Assembly (NCBI RefSeq): GCF_046480435.1
Contig: NZ_PKGC01000006.1
DNA from: Limnospira platensis
GTDB taxonomy: Bacteria; Cyanobacteriota; Cyanobacteriia; Cyanobacteriales; Microcoleaceae
Strand: one strand, 5' to 3'
Length of the DNA: 64,000 bases
Made by a program: the position numbers and the translations under genes. Positions 15,975 to 25,064 of the stretch are shown here, piece by piece. Within the stretch, counting starts at the first letter, position 1; the number at the start of each line of letters is the position of its first letter. The notes below the pieces were generated by a model. The model saw only the letters and a program-made list of their open reading frames with translations. It had not been told where the DNA came from and made no database searches.

Positions 15975-17285
15975 CTAACTTTCCATAGCTGACACCGACT
16001 TAGGAACCCCAGCCGTCAGAACCTCATAACCATCTGTTGTCACCAAAACATCATCCTCAATTCTCACCCCTATTCCCAGCCATCGCTCATCGACCTCTGG
16101 TTGTCCTTCCACGGGTTTAATATCCCGTTTAATATAAATCCCCGGTTCCACAGTTAACACTTGTCCTGGCTGCAATAATTGCGGTTCTTCACCCCACTGA
16201 TAAACGCCGACATCATGAACATCTAAGCCCAACCAATGTCCGGTTCTGTGCATATAAAAAGGCTTATATTTGCCCTCTTTAATAATCTCATCAATATCGC
16301 CTTTGAGCAATCCCAAATCTAGCAAACCTTCTACCAAAACCCGCACCGCCGTATCATGTAACTGGTTATAAGGATTTCCGGGTTTAACTTGTTCAATGGC
16401 GGCGATTTGTGCGCGCAAAACCAACTCATAAATAATTTTTTGCTCTGGTGTAAACTTACCATTAACGGGAAAAGTGCGGGTAATATCGGCATTATAATAT
16501 TGATAAGCACAACCGGCATCAATCAACAATAAATCCTGGTCTTGCATTTGGCGATTATTCTCAATGTAATGCAAAATACAAGCATTTTCACCAGAGGCGA
16601 CAATGGAAGGATAGGCGGGAGTAGCACCATGTTGATTAAAGAAATATTCAATTTCAGCTTGTACCTGATATTCATACTTTCCGGGTTGAGCAAATTCTCG
16701 CGCTCTCTGGTGAGCGGCTACGGAAATTTCGGCGGCTTTTCGCATCAATTCCAATTCTTTGGGGCTTTTAATTAGCCTTTGAGGATGGAGAATTGTACCA
16801 GCATCTTGAATAGCAATAGGACCTGTGCCATGTTTAGGATAAACCCGGATTAAATTTTGCCAATGATTGAGAATTATCTGGTTAAATTGTTGATCGCGTC
16901 CTAGTCGGTAATAAATGCGATCGGCTTTTTGTAGGTATTGGGGTAATTTTTCGTCTAATTCATGAATTGGATAAGCCTGGTCTGCACCATAAATAGTTTT
17001 AGCATTATCAATCCCAACTCTATATCCGGTCCAGGTTTCTTTGTCGGGGTCTTTGGGTTGTACAAATAGAATAAATTGATGTTCTTGGTGGTGGGGTGCG
17101 AACACGGCGACGGCGTTAGGTTCATTAAAGCCAGTGAGATAGAAAAAGTCGCTATCTTGGCGGTAAGAATATTCAACGTCGTTGTGCATGACTGCTGTGG
17201 GCGCACTGCTAAAAATGGCAGTACCGCCACCAATTTTAGCCATTAACTGTTCCCGACGCTGTTGATATTCTACTGGTGTGGTCAT
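15975..17285 (-). CDS. pepP: Xaa-Pro aminopeptidase (aminopeptidase P)
   Basis: 436 aa. An N-terminal AMP_N domain (about 1-135) is followed by the pita-bread M24 metallopeptidase fold. The metal ligands are in place: D in LLIDAGCAY and NADITRTF, H in MHRTGHWLGLDVHD, E in VEPGIYI and E in RIEDDVLV. It removes N-terminal residues before proline, in the cytosol, with two Mn2+. Single gene. Confidence 0.92.
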   Translation of the reverse strand: MTTPVEYQQRREQLMAKIGGGTAIFSSAPTAVMHNDVEYSYRQDSDFFYLTGFNEPNAVAVFAPHHQEHQFILFVQPKDPDKETWTGYRVGIDNAKTIYGADQAYPIHELDEKLPQYLQKADRIYYRLGRDQQFNQIILNHWQNLIRVYPKHGTGPIAIQDAGTILHPQRLIKSPKELELMRKAAEISVAAHQRAREFAQPGKYEYQVQAEIEYFFNQHGATPAYPSIVASGENACILHYIENNRQMQDQDLLLIDAGCAYQYYNADITRTFPVNGKFTPEQKIIYELVLRAQIAAIEQVKPGNPYNQLHDTAVRVLVEGLLDLGLLKGDIDEIIKEGKYKPFYMHRTGHWLGLDVHDVGVYQWGEEPQLLQPGQVLTVEPGIYIKRDIKPVEGQPEVDERWLGIGVRIEDDVLVTTDGYEVLTAGVPKSVSAMES

Positions 17286-17469
17286 TGGTTAAGTTGTCCT
17301 GATTAAGATGGTCATGTTTGATCATATAACTTAGTCTTAGCATTTAGTTAGTGTGCCCATGATAATTTAATTGGATCTCATCTTTAGAACAATTAGTGCC
17401 ACCCCTGGGTCAGTAATTGGTAACTTGAGTATAAAGAGGTCAACAGGATGATTAGATTAAGATTAGATT

Positions 17470-17501
17470 AAAAAACCCAGTCTCTTGAATAAGAAACTGG
17501 G
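17470..17501 (-). terminator. Terminator after ftsH
   Basis: On the minus strand CCCAGTTTCTT and AAGAGACTGGG (one T-G pair) form an 11-bp stem with an ATTC loop, followed by TTTTTT. It is 35 nt beyond the ftsH stop. Confidence 0.85.
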
Positions 17502-17535
17502 CGGAAATTTAAGAGCAATTTCTCAGTTAGAGAGA

Positions 17536-19425
17536 TTATAATACTGGAGCAAACCGTTCTTTTTCGGGAACTTCAGTATATTCAGCTACAATTTGCCGAA
17601 ATTCGTCTCCATCAATGGTTTCTTTTTCGATGAGTAAATCAACTAGGCGATCAATAACTTCCCGGTTATCGCGAATGATTTGACAAGCATCCTGATAACA
17701 ATGTTCGGCGATCGCCTTAATTTGAGAATCAATGCGGTCCGCAATTTGATTAGAATACTCAGTGCGGGTAGCAAAATCGCGACCTAGGAAGACCTCACCC
17801 TGGGAAGATTCCAGAGAAAGGGGTCCCAAGTCAGACATACCATAACGAGTCACCATTTGACGAGCCATTCCCGCCACCTGTTGCAGGTCTCCACCAGCGC
17901 CGGTGGTAACTTCGGCATCACCAAAGATGATATCTTCGGCGGCGCGACCGCCCAAAGCGCCGGTAATACGGGCGAGAATTTGAGACCGGGAAATCAAACC
18001 CTGATCCTCATCAGGCATAAACCAGGTCAAACCGCGAGCCTGTCCACGGGGAACTAGGGTAACTTTTTGAACGGGATCATGATCTTTAATCAGAGTACCA
18101 ACGATCGCGTGTCCGACCTCATGATAGGCAATCAGGCGCTTAGTTTTACCATCAAGGAGGGGGGTTCCTTCCATACCAGCGACAACCCGATCAACGGCAT
18201 CGTCAATTTCGGCCATAGTAATGGCATCCTTGCGGCGGCGGGCGGTGAGGATAGCGGCTTCATTAAGTAGGTTGGCGAGGTCAGCCCCAGTAAATCCGGG
18301 AGTCCGACGAGCGATCGCCTCGAGAGACACCTTATCGGCAAGTTTTTTATTGCGGGCGTGAACTTCCAAAACCGACAGACGGCCCTTAATATCAGGAGCA
18401 TCGACTATGATTTGGCGATCGAACCTTCCGGGGCGCAGCAAAGCCGAATCGAGAACGTCTGGGCGGTTAGTAGCAGCAATAATAATAATGCCCGTGTTAC
18501 CCTCAAAACCATCCATTTCAGTTAATAACTGGTTAAGGGTCTGTTCTCGTTCATCATTACCGCCGCCAATACCAGCACCACGCTGGCGACCGACCGCATC
18601 AATTTCATCAATAAAGACGATACAGGGGGCAGTTTCCTTAGCCTTCTTAAACAAATCGCGGACCCTGGAAGCGCCAACCCCAACAAACATCTCCACAAAT
18701 TCCGAACCAGAGATGCTAAAGAAGGGAACCCCAGCCTCACCGGCGATCGCCTTAGCCAGGAGAGTTTTACCAGTTCCCGGAGGGCCAACCAACAAAACAC
18801 CTTTAGGAATTCTCGCCCCAACAGCGGTAAAGCGTTCCGGCTTTTTCAGGAAGGTAACCACCTCTTGGAGTTCTTCTTTAGCTTCCTCAACGCCAGCGAC
18901 ATCATCAAACAAAACCCCGGTTTTGGCTTCCATAGAGAAACGAGCCTTAGACTTACCGAAGTTCATCGCTTGACCAGGGCCACCCGGCACATTATTAGAA
19001 CGGCGGAACAGGAAAAATAGGCCCACAATCAACAAAATCGGGAAAACCAAATTTCCTAAAAGTCCCCAAATCGCCCCATCATTACGGGGAGGGTGAGAAT
19101 CAAAGCTAATATTAGCAGCACGCAGGCGAGAAATTAGTTCCGGGGCATTATTAGGCAAATCCACCCGTAGGCGCTGCACTCCATTATCCAATTGAGGATC
19201 GATCGCCTCAACGATCGCCGTCCGTCCCCCTTCATATAGATCCACACTGGTAACCCGCCCGGCATCGAGGTAATCTAAGAATCGGCCATAAGTCATGCGA
19301 GTGCTGGCTGTATTATTTTGAGCTATATCCGTCGGGGAAGCCGCAAAAGCACCCTGCCACAGGAAGAACCCGATCACCAGGGCCGGGATCGTCCATAGCA
19401 GAATGGTTCTCCAAGATGTTTTCAT
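17536..19425 (-). CDS. ftsH: ATP-dependent zinc metalloprotease FtsH (FtsH2-like)
   Basis: 629 aa, typical length. N-terminal anchor MKTSWRTILLWTIPALVIGFF, a lumenal domain, and a second membrane segment (about 118-140) precede the AAA+ module. That module has Walker A GPPGTGKT, Walker B IVFIDEIDA, and the second region of homology with ATNRPDVLDSALLRPGRFDR. The zinc-binding HEVGH follows in the protease domain, with the third ligand aspartate further on. The sequence start resembles Synechocystis FtsH2 (slr0228), which forms hetero-hexamers with FtsH3 and removes damaged D1 during photosystem II repair. The paralogue assignment is from memory of the family. Confidence 0.95.
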   Translation of the reverse strand: MKTSWRTILLWTIPALVIGFFLWQGAFAASPTDIAQNNTASTRMTYGRFLDYLDAGRVTSVDLYEGGRTAIVEAIDPQLDNGVQRLRVDLPNNAPELISRLRAANISFDSHPPRNDGAIWGLLGNLVFPILLIVGLFFLFRRSNNVPGGPGQAMNFGKSKARFSMEAKTGVLFDDVAGVEEAKEELQEVVTFLKKPERFTAVGARIPKGVLLVGPPGTGKTLLAKAIAGEAGVPFFSISGSEFVEMFVGVGASRVRDLFKKAKETAPCIVFIDEIDAVGRQRGAGIGGGNDEREQTLNQLLTEMDGFEGNTGIIIIAATNRPDVLDSALLRPGRFDRQIIVDAPDIKGRLSVLEVHARNKKLADKVSLEAIARRTPGFTGADLANLLNEAAILTARRRKDAITMAEIDDAVDRVVAGMEGTPLLDGKTKRLIAYHEVGHAIVGTLIKDHDPVQKVTLVPRGQARGLTWFMPDEDQGLISRSQILARITGALGGRAAEDIIFGDAEVTTGAGGDLQQVAGMARQMVTRYGMSDLGPLSLESSQGEVFLGRDFATRTEYSNQIADRIDSQIKAIAEHCYQDACQIIRDNREVIDRLVDLLIEKETIDGDEFRQIVAEYTEVPEKERFAPVL

Positions 19426-19838
19426 AAATTCCGTTGCCTCTATGTGCTAATACATCAGAAATTTCTTAAAACTCAGCCCAGTCAATGGCTAAGATTAAAG
19501 ATATTCATAATCTTAACTAAATGTAACGTAACAGTCTGTGATCAGGCAACCAGGCCGGGGAGTTTAATGGCCCGCTACAGTTGATGAGGGGGAAAAGTCC
19601 TGATACGGAAAAACATCAGTGGAATATAATCTGGCAATGGGGGACAGTAGGCTATAATCCTAGGAATTGTAGTTAGAGATGATTATTTCGCGATCGAAGT
19701 AGGGTAAAGTTACCGTTGTTGGATTGCCTACATCTAAATCTCAGGAAAGTTATAACTATGGGAGAATTGTCAGAAGGTTGCTAGAGACTCAAACTCATAT
19801 TTCTGAATTCAAGTTGTGAGAATGGGGCTGCAATCTGG
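19426..19838. other. Intergenic region upstream of ftsH and parM-like gene
   Basis: About 410 nt with no supported gene. It must contain the ftsH promoter on the minus strand. I see no clear -35/-10 pair or repeat here. Confidence 0.4.
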
Positions 19839-20012
19839 CAATTAACATCGAAAGCATGAGATTTAAGTACCCTGATGTACTGGTCAACTGGGTTGTGAGG
19901 CAACCCAAATGCTTCTTGTATCAGCTTGAGTGTTGAGAACTTTAGTTCCCGATGGCAAGTCTGATGGCCGAAAGAAGAATCTCACGGACTTAGTCCCTCT
20001 GAGTGTCACAAT
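19839..20012 (+). ncRNA. Highly structured non-coding stretch, IS200/IS605 right-end or omega-RNA-like
   Basis: A series of hairpins lies in 150 nt: AGTAC/GTACT (19866-19881), GGGTTG/CAACCC (19890-19906), GAAC/GTTC (19937-19948) and a terminal one in which CTCA (19981) pairs with TGAG (20000-20003) around GGAC-TTA-GTCC (19986-19996). The final segment GAATCTCACGG...GAGTGTCACA resembles the right-end hairpin that follows tnpB genes in cyanobacterial IS200/IS605 elements. No tnpA or tnpB frame is present, so it would be a solo relic. Alternatively it is a structured leader of the ParM-like gene that starts 34 nt later. Confidence 0.4.
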
Positions 20013-20045
20013 TTTTGAGTCTTCGTGAAGTAACGGATTTTTCAG

Positions 20046-21164
20046 ATGCAGAGTAACAAACAGCCCGGACAGTCACAGTCACAGTCACCGTTAGCTAAAG
20101 CTACCACAACCAAACCGACCACTACTACTGTAGTCGGCCGCTCAACGATTCTCAGTGTTGACTTGGGGAGAACCGCAACTAAATCCTGTATTAGTCGCAA
20201 CCCCGCAGATGTGGTTTTTATCCCCTCTAATGTTGCCCAACTAAGTGTAGAAAAAGCCCGTGGCGGCGGCTTTGAGTCGAAAAACACCGATCCTCTGTTA
20301 GATCTATGGCTGGAATATCAGGGAAATGGTTTTGCCGTCGGTCAACTGGCTGCTGATTTTGGAGCGAGTCTGTTTGGCGTAGATCCCGCCGCTAACCCCT
20401 CTAAGGTCAACGATGCCCTAATTAAGATCTTCGCTTGTGTGGGGTATTTCAACCTCAAAGGCGATCTTGATGTGGTGCTGGGTCTACCATTCTACTCCCA
20501 AGAACAGTTTGAGCGAGAGAAAGAACAAATTATGAGTCTCCTCAGTGGACCCAATACCTTGGTCTTTAGGGGTGAGCAAGTCGTGGTTGATATCCAGAGT
20601 GTTCGGGTAATGCCAGAGGGCTATGGTAGCCTGATTTGGTGTGAAGCCCAGGGCAGTAAAGATATGCCTAACTTTGCGGATCTTTCTGTAGCTATTGTTG
20701 ATGTGGGACATCAAACTACGGATTTCTTGACTGTCGATCGCTTCCGGTTTGCTCGTGGGGTTTCTCAGAGTGAAGTCTTTGCGATGAGTAAATTTTATGA
20801 GGAAGTCGCCGCTAAGATTGAGGGAGCCGATGCTCAATCCCTATTCTTGCTAGAGGCAGTACATAAACCCCAAGGACAACGTTTTTATCGTCCCAGAGGG
20901 GCGACTAAACCTGCTAACCTAGATGAAATTGTACCTGAGTTGCGTAAGATTTTTGCGCGGGATCTTTGCGATCGCGTGGTAAAATGGTTGCCAGAAAGGG
21001 TCACAGATGTAGTGATTACTGGCGGCGGTGGTGAGTTTTTCTGGCAAGATCTACAACCCCTACTCAAAGAGGCTCAGTTAAGGGCTCATCTGACTCAACC
21101 GGCTCGTAAGGCTAACTCCCTAGGACAATATGTTTATGGGGAGGCTCAACTGGCGAAACGCTAA
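20046..21164 (+). CDS. Actin-like ATPase of the ParM/Alp family
   Basis: 372 aa. After a Gln/Thr-rich low-complexity N-terminus (1-32) come the actin-superfamily signatures: phosphate-1 ILSVDLGRTATKSC (about 35-48), phosphate-2 VAIVDVGHQTTDFL (about 217-230) and adenosine motif VVITGGGGEFFW (about 320-331). ParM-type proteins polymerise to push plasmid or chromosome copies apart, with a ParR adaptor bound at a parC site. The next gene could be that adaptor. The neighbouring genes are chromosomal, so a partition role on the chromosome, or in positioning another cargo, is inferred. Confidence 0.8.
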   Translation: MQSNKQPGQSQSQSPLAKATTTKPTTTTVVGRSTILSVDLGRTATKSCISRNPADVVFIPSNVAQLSVEKARGGGFESKNTDPLLDLWLEYQGNGFAVGQLAADFGASLFGVDPAANPSKVNDALIKIFACVGYFNLKGDLDVVLGLPFYSQEQFEREKEQIMSLLSGPNTLVFRGEQVVVDIQSVRVMPEGYGSLIWCEAQGSKDMPNFADLSVAIVDVGHQTTDFLTVDRFRFARGVSQSEVFAMSKFYEEVAAKIEGADAQSLFLLEAVHKPQGQRFYRPRGATKPANLDEIVPELRKIFARDLCDRVVKWLPERVTDVVITGGGGEFFWQDLQPLLKEAQLRAHLTQPARKANSLGQYVYGEAQLAKR

Positions 21165-21178
21165 TTAATTGGTTTTTC

Positions 21179-21206
21179 ATCCCGTTGGGTACTTCCTCAA
21201 CGGGAT
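21179..21206. repeat. 9-bp inverted repeat between the parM- and parR-like genes
   Basis: ATCCCGTTG (21179-21187) and CAACGGGAT (21198-21206) form a hairpin with a 10-nt loop, 14 nt after the ParM-like stop. No T-run follows, so it is more likely an RNA-processing or weak attenuating hairpin than a full terminator. Confidence 0.5.
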
Positions 21207-21293
21207 AGCCTGTTTGGGGGTGAAATTAGATCTAATTGCTGCTAAACTGGGTTAGTCCTCATTGGCAGGTCTGCCCATACGTCCTACCTAACT

Positions 21294-21867
21294 ATGCTCT
21301 GGGCTAATAAAAAACTTACGCAGTCGGTTACTTTTACTGAGGATGCTGCTGATCAAACTCTGTTAGAGGCGATCGAAAAGGAGCTATCTCTCACTAAATA
21401 TCAAACTTTTAGCAATCTCTGTAAACAGGCTTTGTGGCAGTTTTTGTTGAGTTCTCCCACTACACAGACCCCTGTGATTAACAACAATGATTACCGCCCG
21501 GAAATTACCTCGGAAAGACCTTTAAACCCCTCTCCTAATCTAAAACCTATTGAAGAGGGTTTATTGAGTCTCCAGAGACAATTAGGGGCTTTGGAGCGAC
21601 AGCTACAAGCCCAAAAACCGGAAAATAAAACCCAACAACTTGAGAGTCAGGTTAATCAGTTAACCCAGCAGCTTGCTCAATTTCAGGCGACGATCGCATT
21701 GAAATTGGATACTACCAATGAGGCGATCGCTCAAATACCTAGTAAATTGCCCCAAATTACATCACCTGCTGCACCACCAGAACCCTCTCGGTCAAACGCG
21801 CCGCCTCCCCCACCACCAGAACCCGTCCCCCCCCAAAAAACTGACCCCCTCCTGGAGCGTCTGAGTT
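21294..21867 (+). CDS. Possible ParR-like adaptor (partial, ends in assembly gap)
   Basis: At least 191 aa. The N-terminal about 55 residues (QSVTFTEDAADQTLLEAIEKEL...FSNLCKQALWQFLLSS) have a strand-helix-helix layout like the ribbon-helix-helix of ParR and other small DNA-binding adaptors. A glutamine-rich coiled coil (about 85-150) and a proline-rich linker follow. The sequence then enters 119 N; the stop must lie in the gap, because bases beyond belong to a minus-strand gene. It is 129 nt downstream of the ParM-like gene on the same strand. The ParR assignment is inference from position and fold pattern. Confidence 0.55.
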
Positions 21868-21986
21868 NNNNNNNNNNNNNNNNNNNNNNNNNNNNNNNNN
21901 NNNNNNNNNNNNNNNNNNNNNNNNNNNNNNNNNNNNNNNNNNNNNNNNNNNNNNNNNNNNNNNNNNNNNNNNNNNNNNNNNNNNNN
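21868..21986. other. Assembly gap (119 N)
   Basis: Unknown sequence after a proline-codon-rich stretch. It hides the end of the ParR-like gene. Confidence 0.99.
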
Positions 21987-21991
21987 GGTGC

Positions 21992-22687
21992 TTATTTCAG
22001 GGTCTCTACTGCTATAGCTGCCGCCCAATTGTCAATTTCCCAGGTTTTTAAATACCAATTATGTGGGTAATTTCCAACTATTTTAGCCAGGAAAAGTTGA
22101 CCATCATTATTGGGTAAAATCTCCACATCTTTTAAGCCTATTAATCCCGTACCAGTGGCTTTTAGTAAGGCTTCTTTCGCCGTCCAAAGCTGAAAGAATG
22201 CGCGATTTTGTGCGGCTTTTGGATGGTTAGAAAGTTGGGAATATTCCCCCTCACAAAAAAAGCGTTTGGCTAAAGTTAATCCATCCAAGGAGCGGATTTT
22301 TTCTAAGTCAATACCAACTCTGCGGTTAAAGGCGATCGCATATAAAGCCTTACCGTGGGAGTGGGAAAGATTGAACTGTATTTCACCCTGAGAATTTCCA
22401 GTAATTAAACCCGGTTTTCCCCGTTGACTATAGGCAAATTCCAACCCTGGGGGAGCCACCCCTACATAAGAGGCTAAAATTTGGCGGAGAATCCCACGAG
22501 CGGCGGTAAAATGGAGGCGATCGCTCTCCCGACGAAACGCGGCCGCCCTTTGTCTTTCCTCAGCACTTAGGAGTCTTTCCAGACCAGCAATTTGACTTAA
22601 ATGCAAATCCAAATCAGCCTGCCAAACCTCAACATGAGGAGCGATCGCATCATCCCCAAACGGGGTAATATCAACCCGTTGAAACAT
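21992..22687 (-). CDS. 4'-phosphopantetheinyl transferase (Sfp/HetI type)
   Basis: 231 aa. Both family motifs are present: VGIDLEKI (Mg2+ binding aspartate and glutamate) and WTAKEALLKATG. The enzyme moves phosphopantetheine from CoA to carrier proteins of fatty-acid, polyketide or peptide synthases; in cyanobacteria HetI is usually the only one. It starts directly after the stop of the Wzc-like kinase gene (TAA-ATG with no gap), so it is the last gene of the polysaccharide operon, although its function is probably general. Confidence 0.88.
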   Translation of the reverse strand: MFQRVDITPFGDDAIAPHVEVWQADLDLHLSQIAGLERLLSAEERQRAAAFRRESDRLHFTAARGILRQILASYVGVAPPGLEFAYSQRGKPGLITGNSQGEIQFNLSHSHGKALYAIAFNRRVGIDLEKIRSLDGLTLAKRFFCEGEYSQLSNHPKAAQNRAFFQLWTAKEALLKATGTGLIGLKDVEILPNNDGQLFLAKIVGNYPHNWYLKTWEIDNWAAAIAVETLK

Positions 22688-24913
22688 TTAACGCCTAGCG
22701 CCAGAAGGCAATTGAGGAATCGGCTCATAATCCCTAGGTAAAGCCGGACGATCCAAAGAATCAACACCCTGAATATCAATCAACTCCCCATCATCTTCAG
22801 GCAGAAGACCCAGTTCAGCCCCATTAATAATAGCACCAAGTAACCTCGGCCGATATTTTTTCGGTCCAGTTTCCTCCTCATCAGTTTCCGTCAACTGATC
22901 AGCCAATTGATTCATCTGAGCGGACATAGTACAAGTAGGTCTAGCCACCAAAACCATGCCATCAGTTACAGGTTCCAGAGTCAAAGCATCATTATGGTCA
23001 CTCCAAGCAGGTACATCCACAATCACCACATCAAAGCGATGGCGCACCTCTTTAAGTAAACGTCGCATCTCACTAGACTCTAGTACCGCCGTTACTTGTT
23101 TTAACGGACCAGGAGAGGGAATCACATAGAGATTTTCCACATCTGGAACCATACGGATACAATTATTCAAATCTCCGTAATAGCGCAAAGGTTCCCAACG
23201 GTCCTGAGAATCAATAGCCAATCGCATTCTCTCAACTTGGCTTGGCGATCGCAAATCCGCCTCAATTATCAAAGTCCGTTTTCCGGCTCTCGCGGAGGCG
23301 ATCGCCAAATTATAAGCCGTCAGAGTCTTACCTTCCGGTCCTTTAGTGCTAGTCATCAACACCACTTTCGGAGGTTTTTGGCCGTTACTGAACAAATTAC
23401 TACGCACCTGCTCATAGGGTTCCAAATACCGAGAATTGTGATGTAGTAGTAAAGGCATATCCCAATCCGCATGGTCATCCAAAACATTGGGAACCACTCC
23501 CAGAATCGGAATTTCTCGTTCTTTCAAAGCCCCCTGAATCTCCTCCCAGGTGTAGAATTTACCGCTAAGTATACCCAACGCAAAAATCAGCACCGCACCA
23601 ATTATCACCCCACCAAAGCCACCCGCCGCCATGACCAGGATTAAACTAGGTGGTGGTGGTGGATCTTCCACATCAGGAGCCGCCGCCTCCTGAGCCACCT
23701 GTAAACTACTCACCGTTTCCGCTTCCGCCGCCTGAGCATCAGCCAATTGCGCCTGCATTTTATCGTAGAGTGTCTGTCTATAACCCACCTGTTGCTCTAA
23801 CCGCATTTTCTCCATTTGCTTATTAGGAATAGTCGCATATTCCCGTTCTAATCTGCGTCCCACCTCACGGCTAGTAGCAATTTCTTGGAGTAGAGTTTCT
23901 TGCTGAGTTTGCAGGTTAATTAAATTTTGAGCAATTTGCTGTCGGGAGGGGTCTAAAGACGAATCAACCCGAATTTGGTCAACCTGTCGCAGGGGAGCCG
24001 CCACCCCATGACCACCGAGAACCTCAGAAGCTCTCGCTTGTAATTGCTGTTCGCTTGCCTGTTGTTGTTTAATTAAATCTGCTACCTGGGGATGAGCATC
24101 AGTAAAATCCTTACGCAGAAACTCTAACTGAGACTCAATTTGATAAAGTTGTACTCGCAATTGAGCAATAATTGGGTCAGCCGTCAACGCTTGGGAAACA
24201 TAAGCCTGATCGACATTCAATCCTAGTCTACCTTCCAAACTAGCGATTTGAGCATTAATAGAATCCAGTCTCAATTCGAGCTGTTCTACATGATTTCTAT
24301 TGGAAATAATCGACTGAGGTAAAGAACCACTTTCGATCGCCAATAAAGTAGCGCCTTCTCGTCTATCATACTCTTCCAGAGTATTTTGAGCCTCTCTCAA
24401 TTCCGCTCTCGCTGGTCCCATGCGATCTTGAATTGTGTCCATAATATTGCGGAGTTGTTCCGTATTAATTAAACGGCTCTGTTCGATCATCTCCCGCATT
24501 AATACATTGACCACTTCCACAGAGCGATCGCGATTATAATCTTTAAAGGTGACTTGAATTGTACCCGGTTGACCACCCTCTCCCGGTCTAATTTGAACCC
24601 TAGCGTTAGCACGAAAATCTCTAGGGGTAATCATCGTTTCATTTAACACCGTCTCAATCACACGGGGTTGTAGTAACATCCGGTCTGTCAGTTGTTGTCC
24701 TTGCTGTCGAATATTCTGACCTGTTTGGGAGAACAAAACGGGGGGATTTTTATAGGTTAAAATTCCTCTGGCTTCGTAGGGCGGTCTTGGCGGCGCTTCC
24801 AAAATCATACCCACACCCCCAGAAATTCCCAGGGCTACCACAAAGGCGGCTAGTCCCGCAAATTTGTAGTTTTCAAAGGCGATTAAATAGCGTTTAACAA
24901 TTGGTAAAGTCAT
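22688..24913 (-). CDS. Wzc/GumC-type chain-length determinant with BY-kinase domain
   Basis: 741 aa. A Wzz-like N-terminal domain has a first membrane helix at about 17-37. A long periplasmic coiled coil (about 150-400) and a second membrane helix (about 422-447) follow. The cytoplasmic kinase part has a Walker A-like STKGPEGKTLTAYNLA, an A' motif LIIEADLRSPS (family usually DADLR) and Walker B VVIVDVP. The C-terminus has a single tyrosine (DYEPIP) instead of the tyrosine cluster of Wzc. It controls polymer length and drives export with the Wza-like protein encoded upstream. Autophosphorylation may be absent. Confidence 0.85.
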   Translation of the reverse strand: MTLPIVKRYLIAFENYKFAGLAAFVVALGISGGVGMILEAPPRPPYEARGILTYKNPPVLFSQTGQNIRQQGQQLTDRMLLQPRVIETVLNETMITPRDFRANARVQIRPGEGGQPGTIQVTFKDYNRDRSVEVVNVLMREMIEQSRLINTEQLRNIMDTIQDRMGPARAELREAQNTLEEYDRREGATLLAIESGSLPQSIISNRNHVEQLELRLDSINAQIASLEGRLGLNVDQAYVSQALTADPIIAQLRVQLYQIESQLEFLRKDFTDAHPQVADLIKQQQASEQQLQARASEVLGGHGVAAPLRQVDQIRVDSSLDPSRQQIAQNLINLQTQQETLLQEIATSREVGRRLEREYATIPNKQMEKMRLEQQVGYRQTLYDKMQAQLADAQAAEAETVSSLQVAQEAAAPDVEDPPPPPSLILVMAAGGFGGVIIGAVLIFALGILSGKFYTWEEIQGALKEREIPILGVVPNVLDDHADWDMPLLLHHNSRYLEPYEQVRSNLFSNGQKPPKVVLMTSTKGPEGKTLTAYNLAIASARAGKRTLIIEADLRSPSQVERMRLAIDSQDRWEPLRYYGDLNNCIRMVPDVENLYVIPSPGPLKQVTAVLESSEMRRLLKEVRHRFDVVIVDVPAWSDHNDALTLEPVTDGMVLVARPTCTMSAQMNQLADQLTETDEEETGPKKYRPRLLGAIINGAELGLLPEDDGELIDIQGVDSLDRPALPRDYEPIPQLPSGARR

Positions 24914-25064
24914 GGCAATATCAGAATTTTTGGTAATAGCAATTTGGTATTTACAGCCTTTTCAGTAATCATGCCATAGGCTGTCAAAGTCCCTCTCACT
25001 CCCTGGTAGAGGTATTTAGGGTGATGGTAATGTTTAGCACAATTTATGAACAAGCTGTATACCT

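Noticed and set aside
18407..18973. 188-codon plus-strand frame opposite ftsH
   Set aside because: Antisense shadow of a strongly conserved AAA+ domain; Ser/Pro/Arg-rich composition typical of such shadows.
19951..19995. CTGATGGCCGAAAG resembling a hammerhead ribozyme core
   Set aside because: No room for stem II between CTGATG and GAAA and no matching stems I/III; better explained as an IS605-like end.
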